DNA from: Panorpa germanica
Lineage: Eukaryota > Arthropoda > Insecta > Mecoptera > Panorpidae
DNA length: 64,000 nucleotides
Reading direction: 5' to 3'
NCBI GenBank assembly: GCA_963678705.1
Contig: OY783214.1
Coordinates: 11,718,001-11,782,000 of the forward strand
Shown: positions 51,261 through 62,894 of the stretch, piece by piece
Layout: every line of letters starts with the position of its first letter
How positions within the stretch are numbered: the first letter of the stretch is position 1
Notes under the pieces: generated by a model
What the model was told of the DNA's origin: nothing
What the model saw: the letters and a program-made list of their open reading frames with translations, nothing else
Databases searched by the model: none
Position numbers and translations under genes: made by a program

Positions 51261-54200
51261 AGTTACTAATTGGTTGTTTCTGGTAGGTATGTTTAACCGC
51301 TAAAGAAGTGCTCAAATTATTCTTTTTTACATAAGGACGTCCTCAAGCTACAGAAAGATATGTAAACTATTAAAATTAAAAAGCAATGGTTTATGAACCC
51401 ACGAAAATCAGATTTTTCATTGTTTTAAAAATTACAGAAGTAGTGTTATTAAAACCGCTGAAACTTATAAACGAATAGTTGGAATGTCATGAAATTTTGA
51501 CACATATCGTTTCAAGGTTGATACTATCTAAAAATTATATGGATTAGTCAATAGTGGCGCCATCTCTATGTAATTCTACGGACTTATTGAGTGATGTGTT
51601 ATATACAAATTTTTAAAAGTCTTACAAGTCAATGAATTCTTAAACATATTTTATTTGTATCTTTGATTTTACTTTTGTTAACATTATTTTGGTCATATTT
51701 AAGATAAGAGGTCTTGCACGAGTCACTCAAATTTAATTATATCTAGTAACAATGTTTCAGAAAGCTAGTTGTTACTTTACAGGACTCATGCATTTCCATC
51801 AAGTTAGCTATGACCTTATGGCTAACGGGTGCACAATCAGCTATAATGATTTATGATGATGTTGAAGCCTTAGCTGTTATTACCTCATGATTTTAATGAC
51901 ATCAAATATTTAAACGACTTATTTTACGATGCAATTTCATTTCTGATTCTATAACGGTGTTTGGAAATTGTATTGACCCTTTTTCAATTGTAGTTATTAA
52001 TGCGTGCTTGTCTGGTTGAGTAGTTAAAGGGAATAGATTTATAAACAGTGGCGTACGGTAAACATTTTCCGTATAAATGAAATAGTTATATTTATGGTAA
52101 TAAGTAGTATAGTCTGTGGTAATAAGTAATAATAATTAATATGAATAAAAATATAATTCAATTTAATATGTTTCTAGCCATCTATTGGATGAATTATTAA
52201 CTAAGTGTAACATTTTAAATGATAATGATTTGGATCTCTACTAATATAATTTAGTTGTTTTGTTTATCTGAATATAATTATAATAAATATTTCCATATTT
52301 TGTAAATGTTTTAGTTAATTGTTGTGCGCCTTTCTAATGAATGTACTATATACAAATACAAAAGCATTCTCTATTATCAAAATAAATGGCCACCTATTGA
52401 CAAATTCGAAAAATATTTCTTGAATATTATTGTCTGTATTAACAAGATTGTATAGTATATAATTGTAACCAATTAAAAATATTATTATTGTTTTTTTAAA
52501 TTACTGTTTCAATTTATTATAATTTTGAACAATATGTAACTAGAAATTGTTTTTATATCATCAAAATGAATTATAAACTATTTATTTCTAGTTTGTTGGT
52601 GACATATTATTGTAGATTAGTATATAATTTGTGGTATTTATAATAATTAATTTATTTAAATAATTTATAGTGGTTAGGCTCAATGAATAATTATTTTTAT
52701 TAATAAGATAAATACTGCCATCTAGTTTTAAAAACTTGAACGCAATCTGAATGGTTTATATCTCTGCTAAGTTTTACACAGTACAATAGCAGCGATTGAA
52801 GCGAAAAGAATAAAATGAAAAATTTGTTTTGTAGATTGTGTGTCTTTAAATAATATTTTATTTTATAAGTATATAGTAAATACAACATATATTATCAAGC
52901 CTATTAAAATGAAATGCTATATAAGCAGTGGTATTTACTTTTTCAGTAAGTAAAGAGATAAATAGCAAAGTTTTGAACAATATAAGACAGTAATTTATAT
53001 TACCATCCAATGTGTCTTCTTACAAAAATTAAGTTTGTATGCTATCACTCTTTATACGCTATATTTAACCTCTGACTTTCTATCTACTTAACGCTATTGA
53101 TTCATTACACTTTTCTTGTTTTTAATTGCTTTAATTGATATATACGAGCTATTTATTGACTTTGACATTATTAAACACATTCTTTCTAATTAACATGACG
53201 TAACAGCAATAAATTTTATGCTCGGTAATTCTTTGTCGTATATAAAATTCAACAGTCATGCTGCAATGGTTGACAAAGGAAATAGTTAGTTGATAGTAAC
53301 ATACAACGATTCCCTGTTATATACTATGTACTATATATATATATACGGTATATAAGTTTTTCTTCAAATGAAAGATTTTATATCTACATATTGATACAAC
53401 TTAGTAAACATACATTTGGTACATTTTTTTCTTAGATAAATTTTTCAACAGTGTTACACACTTCAGGTAATATTGCAACATAATAGTCATAGCTAACTGC
53501 ATTGAAACAATATGAATATTATTAATCTTCAACAATACTCGTTATATTAGTTTTTTACATTGTTTTGGTGATTCAAAAATCCACGATCGGCAGGTCTGCG
53601 TTAGGTTTAAAACCTCTGTCTTAGCATCGCTACTTAGAGTATTCGTTTAAACACATTATATTCGGGGATTGAGGGAGACAGCGTGTGCCTATTACCATTA
53701 AAGAAATATTTGTTGAAAAAGGATAGCATATACTTTAAACATACTGTACTGAACGAAATACTATACAAGTATACAAGTGTAACGGTGAAAAATATATTTT
53801 ACTTGTCTAACCGCATCTCGTTTCTGTCTCACTTTGGAATGAAAATGAACTAAAAAAAATATATCCTAGTGTGAAAGAAACAACTGCTACTTAATGAATG
53901 ATGTTGGAAAAAGAAAGAATATTATTATGAAAACAATCTAACGACTAACACAAAATCTGTGACAGGTAGAGAATCAATTTGAACTAAAAGCGACTTTTGT
54001 GTACTACTTTTGAACTATTAACGAACTTGCTAAGACTACATATATCAGATTTTATTTCATATATATATATATATATAAATTTGTGTGTGTGTGTGTATAT
54101 ACGGGCGTATTCCTGTTGCTTTCATTTTCATTTAAAAGTGCTTTCCCAGCGTGGTTCGCAGGAAGCTGCTGTGCTTTCCGCGTGACATTGGGGTTTCAGA

Positions 54201-55259
54201 CAGGGGTGCATCCCATTATAAATCGACAAATAAAGCTCTATCATAATAAAATGAATAATTTATAGTATCAAACATAAATCATTCAAACCTGTCGAACTTA
54301 GAATATTGTGTCAATATATATATTTAATAATATGTGCATACATTACAAATTAAAATTCTAAGAAATGATCATAGAATTTTTACAAACGAATGTAAGTGAT
54401 TATTTGAATTTAAATGTTAGCGCCTTAAATATTTAAATTTCAAGTATATCGGTATGACTATAGCGATTGAGTTCTTTGCGAGTATTACTAAAATATTGCT
54501 TGTGTCAGATTTTTGAAATATAATATATTTTAAGAAAGCATCATAATAAATCACAATATCACCATCTTCATCAGTACCCTACAAGAATATTTAATTACAC
54601 AGAATGAGAATTAGATCATATTGCAGAAAAAGAAAGATAAAGTTACATTAACAAAAAAAGAATACCACACTAGTCGCATGACGTCAGAGAAAAAGTATCA
54701 AAATGAGTCCCTAAATTTACCGAAACTTATTAATCGATCTTAAATATATTAAAAAATAAGTTGCACACCTTGCAGAGGGCATAAGTAGCCCAATTTAGAA
54801 AATATAGCACTTTCAAAAGTCACATAATAAATCACTCCACTCAGGATTTTAAAGCTGCCATTAAACATTCTTTTGGTTAGCATCTATCAATGAGTAAGTA
54901 GGAAGCATGTATGCATGCGTAGTATGAGAACAAACGAGACAGCTATACTCGTATAAGAGGATATTATTATTTTTATTATGTACCATATTATTATTTTATT
55001 ATGTAACCATAGTTCATTGTCGTCTTATGGTGCTGTCTCGTTCTTAAAGAGAAACTAGTTCCACTTACATAAATTGAATTGAATATAGTCTCCAAGTGTT
55101 ATTTAATTCTGTATATTCATATTTCCAAAGTTTGAAATGAAAGTTTTTACTTTCGTTTCTCCATAAGTGATCCAGCATCCCAGTCCAGCCCGGCTACGCA
55201 TTGGTCTTTTCCCTGTACTCCCCACGTAGTATGTAATATGATTTCAGCACTTCACTTAC
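51261..55259. other. No gene seen
   Basis: AT-rich, with only short open frames and the microsatellite at 54057-54101. Confidence 0.5.
54057..54101. repeat. (AT)n and (GT)n microsatellite
   Basis: atatat run followed by tgtgtgtgtgtgtgtat. Confidence 0.85.
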
Positions 55260-55328
55260 CAGACGCGCAGGAAATGTAGTAACCCATGTAGTTCCGACTA
55301 CGACCACTTGTCGCTCTCAATGCAGCTA
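55260..55328 (-). CDS. Isolated 69-nt exon candidate
   Basis: atatatttttacag acceptor and g|gtaagtg donor on the minus strand flank 69 bases. They are open in one frame (2 + 22 codons + 1, phase 1 to 1), reading AALRATSGRSRNYMGYYISCAS. It is GC-richer than its surroundings. It cannot join exon 2 of the secreted-protein gene in phase, so it would belong to another gene or to an upstream 5' UTR. Family unknown. Confidence 0.35.
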
Positions 55329-55763
55329 CTGTAAAAATATATACTTAATAATAATTCACTCGCTGAGATGGAAGGGAATATTCAGGAATATATGAGAGAT
55401 TGAGGGTAACTTAACTCACTGATCAGGAAGAGGAAATAGTGATATTTGGGATTATATATTCACTCATAGTCAATTTCTGATCGAGTAATTGAATATTTAT
55501 GGAAATATATGTTTTTCCACGTACTATTTTAAATCATTTAAGAAATTGTTCAAGTAGATTTAGAAGACCTGTGCTTATAAGGGCCAGACTAAAATGAATA
55601 TGTCAGGAAATAACGATTACATTTATTTGTTTAGGATAAGGTTTTGTCTTTAATCTAGAATGGTTGTTGATTTTTAATGAAGTGTTCAATCGAGTATAAA
55701 ATCGTAACGATTTTTCAAGCGATCTTTTTTTGTAAATTTGTCTGTTGTAAATATATATATATA

Positions 55764-56551
55764 CTAGCTTTTACCCCCGTCGCAAGCGACGTTTGTTTTT
55801 TGTGAGTGGCTTGAATTTCAAGTCAAAATTTAATTTTTAAATTGAAATAATAAATAAACTCGTCCTATATTGATTTAACATTTAATAACAATTAATTTTT
55901 CATACAAACTGACTAAGAAAATACATTTTTTATATCAAAATAAAAAATATTTTGAATTTATGCGACAACTTTTTTTCAAAATTTGGGATTTCTTTTTCGA
56001 TTCGTAAATAAGTTGCCAAGGTTAGGCTATATACAAAATTTCAACTTTCTAGCACAATTTTTACTCTCGGCAAATACTGCCCCCGTGCCCCCTAATAAAA
56101 TTTTAAAATTTTGAATTTTTTTTTTATTAATAATATACTTAATTATTCTAGAATCCAGAAAATGAATTTTCTCCAAAGTTCCCTACCGGGCCCCCGAATT
56201 TTTTTTAACCCCCCCTTTTTCAATTTTTGAAATTCTAATTTTTGAGAAATGTCAGCATTGAATACCCTAATACACATGCAAAATTTCAACTTTCTATCTT
56301 ATACGAATTAAAAGTAATACAGCAAAAAAGGGATCACTTTTTTTCCAGTTTTTCCAAAATGACGGGTTTCCAGGAAATTCAGGGAAAAATCCGGGGACGC
56401 CAAAAGTCCTAGAATTTTTTTCTCTACGAAATAGGAAATTTTTAAAAACTTCCCTGGAGCCGTTTTCGAGATGCCATACAAAATTCGAACCAAACATATA
56501 AACACATAAACATATAAGAATATAAATATATACTTGGGACTTTATAATATA
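55764..56551 (-). mobile_element. Helitron-like unit 1 (about 790 bp)
   Basis: The 3' end has a perfect hairpin cgtcgcttgcgacg, then ggggtaaaag, then CTAG. The 5' end lacks the TC and begins tatattataaag. The body closely matches unit 2 over its whole length, including a block near gttttcgag (56461-56469). Confidence 0.7.
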
Positions 56552-57342
56552 CTTGAGTTTACCCCCTTCGCAATGCGACGTCTTTTTGGCGTGTATCATT
56601 TGAATCCAATAAAATAATTTGTAATTAAATTTCATATTTAACTGTTCTATTTTTAAATTGAAATAATAAATAAACTCGCGCACATATACACACATATAAG
56701 TTGACTAAAAAAATATTATTTTTTTATCAAAATAAAAAATATTTTCAATTTATGCGTTATTTGACCAACTTTTTTTCAAAATTTGGGATTTTTTTTTTCG
56801 ATTCGTAAATAAGTTACCAAGGTTAGCCTATATACAAAATTTCAACTTTCTAGCACAATTTTTACTCTCGGAAAATACTGCCCCCGTGCCCCCAAATAAA
56901 ATTTTGAAATTTTGAATTTTTTTTTATTAATAATATACTTAATTATTCTACAATCCAGAATATGAACTTTCTCCAAAGTTCCCTACCGGGCCCCCGAATT
57001 TCTTCAACCCCCCCTTTTTCTATTTTTGAAATTCTAATTTTTGAGAAATGTCAGCATTAAATAGCTTAATACACATGCAAAATTTCAACTTTCTATCTTT
57101 TACGACTTGAAAGTAATACAGCAAAAAAGGGATCACTTTTTTTCCAGTTTTTCCAAAATAACGGGTTTCCAGGAAATTCAGGGGAAAATTCGGGGACGCC
57201 AAAAGTCTTAGAATTTTTTTCTCTACGAAATAGGAAATTTTTAAAAACTTCCATGGAGCCGTTTTCGAGCTACCATACGAATCGCGTAAACATATAAACA
57301 TATAAGAAAACAAACATACACCTCGGACATTATAATATAGGA
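56552..57342 (-). mobile_element. Helitron-like unit 2 (about 790 bp)
   Basis: The 5' end is intact (TCCTATATTATAATG at 57342). The 3' end is decayed: CTAG has become CAAG and the hairpin has mismatches. It is head to tail with units 1 and 3. The 114-codon open frame inside reads through the shared non-coding body and is not a gene. Confidence 0.7.
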
Positions 57343-60300
57343 CTAGCGCTTCGCCCCGTCGCAAAGCGACGTGTATATAATATTTGTGACTAAATAAAAG
57401 TTATTTCCTAAATTGAAAATAATGCAAAATATTATTTTTAAGTAATTTTCGCTAAAATGTATTGTTTTTTAAATTTATGTTTTCTTATTTTGTTATAATT
57501 CTTTCATTTACAGTAATAAAGCACTGTATTGGCCAGTCTGCAGTGCCCCCGCTTATAAGCTCAAATCATCACCTCTTGGCCCATGCTCTCTTACGTGTCT
57601 GAACTTTTAATTTGATTATTCTAAACTTCCGCCATGGGGCGCCTCCTTCCTTCAGCACTCTGTATCGCTTCTTCCCTGAGCATCGTCGGTCCTTAGAGTA
57701 CTTTCACAGCGCCCCGCTCTACCGCTATAATTAAATAATCCTTCGTTTCCTGTTCCCTGCGTAAAATTATCCAATTTACCCTAATGAAGCACAGTATTAA
57801 ACAATGTCCACTGCCCCGCCCCTAAACACCAATCATCACCTATTGGCTCCATGCTCTGTATCGTTCTCGCACTATCAATTGTATTCATCTGCACCTCTGC
57901 TACAATGCGCCTAATTGCAACACCACAGCCCAAATGAGCATCATCGCTTATTAGGGCACATTCCTATCGCACCCGATTTCGAGCAATCATTAAATAATCC
58001 TGCGCTTTCACCCCCTGCTTACTAATCTCTTAGCAATTAGTTTTCAAAATTAATACCATACTGGCAACCTGCATACTAAATTTCATCCTTAGAAGTACAT
58101 TATTTTTTAATAATTATTCGATAAGATAAATGCTTGATAAAATTAATTTTCACTCATTTCAATGTAAACCTATTAATTACATCAATTCATTTATGTTTTT
58201 AAGAAAGCCTAGCGTTTCGCTCCTGGTAATCTCATCTCTAGCCCTTATCCTTCCCGTTATTGTACTTTCAATTTAATCCCCTGAACCGCCGCCCACATTT
58301 TCAGCACCAAAGCACATATTCTACAACACGGTTACCTCCCAGAGCCATTATTATCTATCGCTACTTCTTCTAACACCACTGTTACTTGGTGTCCTGAACC
58401 CCGGCGCCACCCTCTCTCCCATCAGGCACTACCAATTCAATATTACAGCAATTCAATTACATAATTAAAACTGCACTGTAATCTTACTTTCTAATTTTCG
58501 TATTTATATTTACGATATAATATTATTCTGCAACACGGTTACCTCCAAGAGCCATTATTAATCTATCGCCACTACTTCTAACACCACCGTTACTTAGTAC
58601 TGAACCCCAGCGCCACCCTCTCCTCCAATCAAGCACTACCAATTCGATATTACAGCAACTCATTTACGTAATTAAAACTGCACTGTAATCTTACGTTTTA
58701 ATTTTCGTATTTATATTTACGATATAATATTAGTCTCCCCAATAATCCTCGCTCCTGAAATAAAATTGTCAAATTTAAGGCAAAGCAATCTATTTTGCTC
58801 GTAACAAATCTTTATACCTTTATAACCTTTATCTACCTCTACTTTTATAAATGATCGAAATTTCAAAATTGAGCTGTTTGGCGAAGCCTTTCCCGCCCCC
58901 ACTTCCCCAATTTCACGCCGCTACTTAGGTTAAATTTATTTTTCGCAAATATCCGCATGCGTAGTTTCTATTTTTTTAATTTGATATTTGGGGCTGTTAA
59001 CTATTTCCCCCCTACACCTCTCTCTCTCCTGTTCGATTTCACAGCACAACAAACGCACCAAAAATCAGTTCAATTCTACTATTAAATGTTATTTGACTAT
59101 TTAACTTAAAGAGAACTATTGTGCTTCTATTTAATATTCTACAGGCAAAATATCATCGTTGTACCTCTATTTTGTTCATATACTCGGTTTATCACCCCCA
59201 CTCTAGTGTTACACTTAAGAAAATGTATTTTCTTTTATATTTTCGTTATTAATATGTCAATCTATATCTGCATACTAAATTTCAGCTTTGTATTTATATT
59301 TTAGCATTAGTACCCCCCCACATACCTGCGCTACTGAACATGTTTATCAAATTTTAACACAGGGATTTATTTTATTTGTATCTAAGAACATATATTCTAA
59401 ACTATAGCCTTTCATCTCTATATATTTCATATTTCTGGTTTTTGGCCCCCCAGCGCCCGCCGCCTCTGGAAAGTTGCAGTTTTCTATAGTTTGTCTTTAA
59501 TTACACTCTATATAGGGCCCACGTTCCAAATATCAACGTTCTAACTCTGTTGCAACATTGCCCCCAAAAAATCACGCCGCTACTGAATTAAAATTTTGGT
59601 AATTCAATTATTGGCAAACATGCGCAATTAGTGTCTGAATACATACCTTAAGTTTTAATACTACTTTTTCAATATTTCTGGCTTTTACTGTTTTAACTCC
59701 CGCCGTCACTGGAAATTTGGGGCTGTTTATTTTTTTTCATCTCATCTCTAGGGCTTTTCCTTACCGTTATTGCACTTTCGATTCAATCCCCATACCCCGC
59801 CACTCTCACTTTCAGCACCAAAGCACATATTCTGCAATACGGTTACCTCCCAGAGCCATTATAATCTATCGCTACTACTTGTAACATCACTGTTACTTAG
59901 AACTGAACCCCAGCGCCACACTCTTCTCCAATCAGACACTACCAATTCGCTATTACAGCAATTCATTTACATGATTAAAACTGTACTGTAATCTTACACT
60001 CTATATTTCGTATTTATATTTACGTTATAATATTAGTCTCCCCATTAATCCCCGCTGCTGAAATAAAATTGTCAAATTTTAGGCATAGCAATCTATTTTG
60101 CTCGTAACAACTCTCTCTACCTTGATCTACCCCTACTTTTATAAATGATCGAAGTTTCAAAATTGAGTTCTTTGGCAAAGCTTTTTCTCGCCCCCACTTC
60201 CCCAATTTCACGCCACTACTAAGGTTAAATTTATTTTCGCAAATATGCACATGCATAGTTTCTATTTTTTCACTTTTGCTATTTTTTGATATTTGGGGCT

Positions 60301-61511
60301 GTTAACTATTTCCCCCTATACCTCTCACTCCTGTTCGATTTCACAGCACAACAAACGCACCAAAAATCAATCCAATTCTACTACTGAATGTAATTTGAAT
60401 ATCTGACTTATAGAGAACTATTTAGCTTCTATTTAATATTCTACATGCAAAATATCATCGTTGTACCTCTATATTGTTCTTATACTCGGTTTATCACCCC
60501 CCACTCTAATGTTGCACTTAAGAAAATGTAGTTTCTTTATATTTTTATTGTTATTGTCAATCTATATCTGCATACTAAATTTCAGCTTTGTATTTAAATT
60601 TTAGCATTAGTACCCCCCACATACCACCGCTACTGAACAAGTTTGTCAAATTTTAGCACGAGGATCTATTTTATTTGTATCTTAGAATATATATTCTAAA
60701 CTATAGCCTTTTATCTCCATATATTTCAAATATCTGGTTTTTGGCCCCCAGCGCCCGCCGCCTCTGGAAAGTTGCAATTTTCTATAGTGTGTCTTTAATG
60801 ACACTCTATATATGGCCCCCGTTCCAAATTTTAACGTTCTAGCTCTGTTGCGACATAGCCCCCAAAAAATCACGCCGCTACTGAATTAAAATTTTGGTAA
60901 TCCAATTATTGGCAAACATGCGCAATTAGTGTCTCCATACATACCCTAAGTTATAATACTACATTTTCAATATTTCTGGCTTTTACTGTCTCAACTCCCG
61001 CCGCCACTGGAAATTTGGGGCTGTTTATTTTTTTTCATTAATTACTGTCTACAGCGAGCCTACATATTAAATTTGAACGTCCTAACTCTATTCTAACATT
61101 GCCCCCAGAAATTCGCGCCGCTACTGAACTTAAATTTCAAATTTCCAACTATGGGAAAATGTGCACAATTATGATCTCAATACACATACCAAATTTCAGT
61201 TTTCTATCTTTTCTAGTTCGTCAGATATTAGCAAAAGTATTTTTTCGAATTTTCCAGTTTTTCCAGTATAAGTTTTTCCACGGAAATTCAGGGGAAAATT
61301 CAGGGACGTAGAAAGTCTTAGAAATTCGTCCTTTACATCGTACCAAAATTTGAAGAACTTTGTAGGCGCCGTTTAGAAGATACCATATACGATTTTGTTA
61401 CCGGATATATAAATATATATCCATATATCCATATATATATATATATAAATATCTATGAGTTCTTATGGGTTTTCCATGTTAAATTGGAACATTACGAACA
61501 TTATAATAGTA

Positions 61512-61514
<3 letters not shown>
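57343..61514 (-). mobile_element. Helitron-like unit 3 (4.17 kb, non-autonomous, modular)
   Basis: Both termini look intact: 5' TCTTACTATTATAATG and 3' hairpin cgtcgctttgcgacg, ten bases, CTAG. The interior is unlike units 1-2: C-rich on the plus strand and full of repeats. 58231-59740 and 59741-61038 are two diverged copies of one long module; the first contains an extra roughly 210-bp duplication (58321-58530 against 58531-58735). Shorter motifs such as cgccgctactg recur through it. I see no long open frame or captured exon. Confidence 0.65.
58231..61038. repeat. 1.3-1.5 kb internal tandem duplication in Helitron unit 3
   Basis: Both copies start ctcatctcta (58231 and 59741) and end near ggctgtttattttttttcat. 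They share in order cggttacctcc, tctccccaataatcc/tctccccattaatcc, ctattttgctcgtaaca, cagcgcccgccgcctctgg and cacgccgctactgaatt. Divergence is roughly 10% by eye. Confidence 0.7.

Positions 61515-61591
<77 letters not shown>
61515..61591. repeat. (TA)n microsatellite abutting the Helitron array
   Basis: Begins at the base next to the 5' TC of unit 3. The other side of the array (55748-55763) is also (TA)n, so the array probably landed inside one TA tract. Confidence 0.95.
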
Positions 61592-61596
<5 letters not shown>

Positions 61597-62367
61597 ATGA
61601 ATATTAGGTTTTTGTAATCCCTTTCTTTTCTTAAGATTAAAAATATACATCATTAATTTATTTTTAGATAAAAAACTAAACATTCTAAAGTGAATATCTT
61701 TCGTATCTTCATAATATATTTTCTCATAATTTAATTAAAAAATTCCAATTCAATTCCCTTAGTAAATTTAAAGCATTTTATACTTAAGTGAAAACAATTT
61801 GTATGCTATTTTTATCCGCCTAATTTAATTTATATCAGGGTTATGTTTATAATTTACACTTAAAGCCTCTTTACAAATGATTATTTTCATTTTTTGACAT
61901 GACGGCTAAACAGAGAATTATATGTTGTTACAGAAGGGTGGGTTTGACCTAATTTTATTCTACCCTAATCCTCCCTGTACGTTTATATCCTACATTATTT
62001 CATTTTGATTTCCAGCTTGTTGCACGCGTGCATTGAAGATAACTGTTATATCCAGAAAATAGGAACAGGAACCAGGAAATACACGCTCTTATAAAATAAT
62101 TGAAGTTGAAGCGAGTGGCTGTTATAAAAGATAATATTTATAGGTATACCATTCAGCAACAGGCAGAAATTGAGAAAGGAAAGGGGAAGACTCAGGAAGT
62201 GGAAATAGGCGTTTGTTTGATTACAACATTTATTTGATAATTTGTTAAATTGTTGACTTCAGAAGTGGGATTATTTGTATATGGGGAATTTACGAGTAAT
62301 TCGCCCTACTAACATAATTGTTTGCATTTTAGGTTACGCTGTTAATAAGAATTGGTACTGATCTTTT

Positions 62368-62894
62368 CATGTAGTCCAAGATCACAGGACCGGCAGACAT
62401 CACTTATTTTCTAATGAATAAAATGTGTAAGATTGAGTTGTGTTAGTATTTACAATCGTATGCCTACCTGCTAACTTGACCAGGCGGCCATTTTTCAGGT
62501 ATCAGGTAATCAAGGTTTATGTCTGACTCACTCTCATGCGCACGGATAATGCCCTCTCGCTCCCACTCATAGCGGAATTAAAATTGGGACTAGGGGATGT
62601 TTGGCCTCTTGGTTCAATCTGTCCTCTTGTAAAACGTTATGAAACAGTTGTCTTGTAATACCTTGTATTACCTTGCAGACGCTTTAAAGATGACAAAATA
62701 ATTACTTAAACTTACTTATTTTCTAATGATCCATTTTTATATATGTTAGCGAGACAACTGTTTTAAAACGTTTTACAAGAGGATAGACCGATCCAAGTGA
62801 CCAGACATCCCCTAGACCCAATTTTAATTCCGCTACACATTTTGTTCATCAGAAAATAAGTGATGTCTGCCTGCTCTGGGATCTCACTGTAATG
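62368..62894. mobile_element. Foldback element with a nested 140-bp insertion
   Basis: Outer arms (62369-62428 and 62835-62894) share ggcagacatcacttattttct. Inner arms (62571-62656 and 62748-62833) share gcggaattaaaattggg, taggggatgt and ctcttgtaaaacgtt. In the right arm the two blocks are contiguous; in the left arm 140 bp (62430-62569) interrupts them, flanked by TA on both sides. Confidence 0.65.
62430..62569. mobile_element. 140-bp insertion inside foldback left arm
   Basis: The right arm preserves the empty site (tgtgTAgcgg). The left arm reads tgtgTA-insert-TAgcgg, so a TA dinucleotide was duplicated, as in Tc1/mariner-type insertion. No inverted ends are obvious in the insert. Confidence 0.5.

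Larger units (their letters stand above)
55764..61514 (-). mobile_element. Tandem array of three Helitron-like elements
   Basis: Read on the minus strand, the array starts A|TCTTACTATTATAATG (61514) and ends with a hairpin, ten bases, then CTAG|T (55764). Internal junctions lie at 57343/57342 and 56552/56551. At the first, one element's CTAG directly abuts the next element's TCCTATATTATAATG. TC start, CTRR end, a hairpin 10 nt before CTRR and insertion between A and T are Helitron hallmarks. The host site is a (TA)n tract on both sides. No Rep/helicase frame is visible, so all units are non-autonomous. Confidence 0.75.

Noticed and set aside
56294-56695. 133-codon minus-strand open frame and its 57020-57364 counterpart
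   Set aside because: Both read through the repeated non-coding body and ends of the Helitron units; frames differ between copies.
57343-61514. C-rich array as a gene-rich or CpG-island region
   Set aside because: No open frames beyond chance, internal tandem repeats, and Helitron ends on both sides explain it.
61501-61683. Tyr-Ile repeat open frame (also 16048-16251)
   Set aside because: Translation of (TA)n microsatellite.
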